Below are positions 34,519 to 34,750 of a DNA stretch of 34,750 nt, one piece after another. Each line of letters starts with the position of its first letter. Position 1 is the stretch's first letter. The notes beneath the pieces are model-generated. The model had not been told where the DNA came from and did not search any database. It worked only from the letters and a program-made list of their open reading frames with translations. A program made the translations under genes and the position numbers. Source of the DNA: Vicinamibacteria bacterium (GTDB lineage Bacteria; Acidobacteriota; Vicinamibacteria; Fen-336); NCBI GenBank assembly GCA_025994075.1, contig JAMQGV010000038.1:1-34750 (forward strand). Direction: 5' to 3'.

Positions 34519-34750
34519 ATGGCCGAGTGGTTCGTCGCGGTGAACGGGGAGTCGAAGGGGCCGTGGGACGAAGCCCAGCTCGCGGCCGAGGCGCGGGCGG
34601 GGCGGGTCGACGCCCAGACCCTGGTGTACGGACCGGGCACGGCGGACTGGACGCCACTGGGCCAGGTCGCGGCGCTGGCGCCGCTGCTCGCTGCGCCGCG
34701 CGCCGCGGTCGCCGCGGCCCCGGCGCCCGCCGCCGCTGCGGCGCCGGCCG
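34519..34750 (+). CDS. GYF_2-domain protein (partial, cut by window end)
   Basis: The first 77 codons are visible. The ATG at 34519 is preceded by GGAGG at 5 nt. Residues 3-55 form a GYF_2-like domain: WFVAVNGESKGPW at the start, a Leu-containing helix (AQLAAEARAGRV), TLVYGPG, then WTPLGQV. GYF_2 domains usually bind proline-rich peptides or sit at the N-terminus of membrane proteins such as RDD- or DUF-containing ones. An Ala/Pro-rich linker begins at about residue 57 and continues past the window edge, so the C-terminal domain is unknown. It is divergent from the symporter. Confidence 0.8.
   Translation, partial: MAEWFVAVNGESKGPWDEAQLAAEARAGRVDAQTLVYGPGTADWTPLGQVAALAPLLAAPRAAVAAAPAPAAAAAPA

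Overview
The window is a very GC-rich bacterial chromosome segment, densely packed with genes and with G/C at nearly every third codon position. I see no CRISPR, insertion sequence or phage gene. An ATPase-less MacB/FtsX permease of the 'acidobacterial duplicated orphan permease' type, together with a secreted prolyl oligopeptidase, 2-oxoacid:ferredoxin oxidoreductase, YfhL-type ferredoxin and a nine-heme cytochrome, suggests an Acidobacteriota member, possibly a Thermoanaerobaculia- or Holophagae-like lineage. That placement is inference from gene content only.

Layout. (1) 1-6497, minus strand: a protein quality-control operon in the transcription order tig, clpP, clpX, lon, engB, then the start of an Ala/Pro- and Arg/Gly-rich protein cut by the window edge. 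tig/clpP and clpP/clpX overlap by 4 nt. (2) 6620-7221, plus: tRNA-Leu(UAG), a small 2[4Fe-4S] ferredoxin and a clear intrinsic terminator. (3) 7306-11940, minus: SRAP/YedK DNA-repair protein, an FHA-domain protein, a ClpP-fold serine protease of the SDH type, and a NagZ-like GH3 lipoprotein. (4) 12025-18773: an unrecognised exported protein, DUF488, the orphan permease and a secreted prolyl oligopeptidase. (5) 18775-22984, minus: a four-gene operon made of a nine-heme cytochrome c, a membrane cytochrome b, a histidine kinase and a NarL-type response regulator.

(6) 23173-25377, plus: a polyphosphate:AMP phosphotransferase gene (two PPK2 domains) broken by one extra T, followed by adenylate kinase. 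Together these would convert polyphosphate to ATP through ADP. (7) 25451-28391, plus: a rhomboid protease with a C-terminal repeat region, a cytochrome c lipoprotein, and a CusF-SCO1 fusion for copper delivery. (8) 28481-32935, plus: a two-gene 2-oxoacid:ferredoxin oxidoreductase with four ancestral subunits fused into two polypeptides, a good terminator, and a PLP aminotransferase that could supply the 2-oxoacids. (9) 32940-34385, minus: a sodium:solute symporter. (10) 34519-end, plus: the start of a GYF_2-domain protein.

The strongest candidates for something new are the nine-heme cytochrome c / cytochrome b / two-component operon, which looks like a split version of the Geobacter CbcL arrangement with its own regulator, and the FHA / ClpP-like protease / NagZ lipoprotein operon. 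The pap frameshift, the CusF-SCO fusion with a CX5C site, and several hairpins placed directly at gene starts or ends are smaller points of interest.
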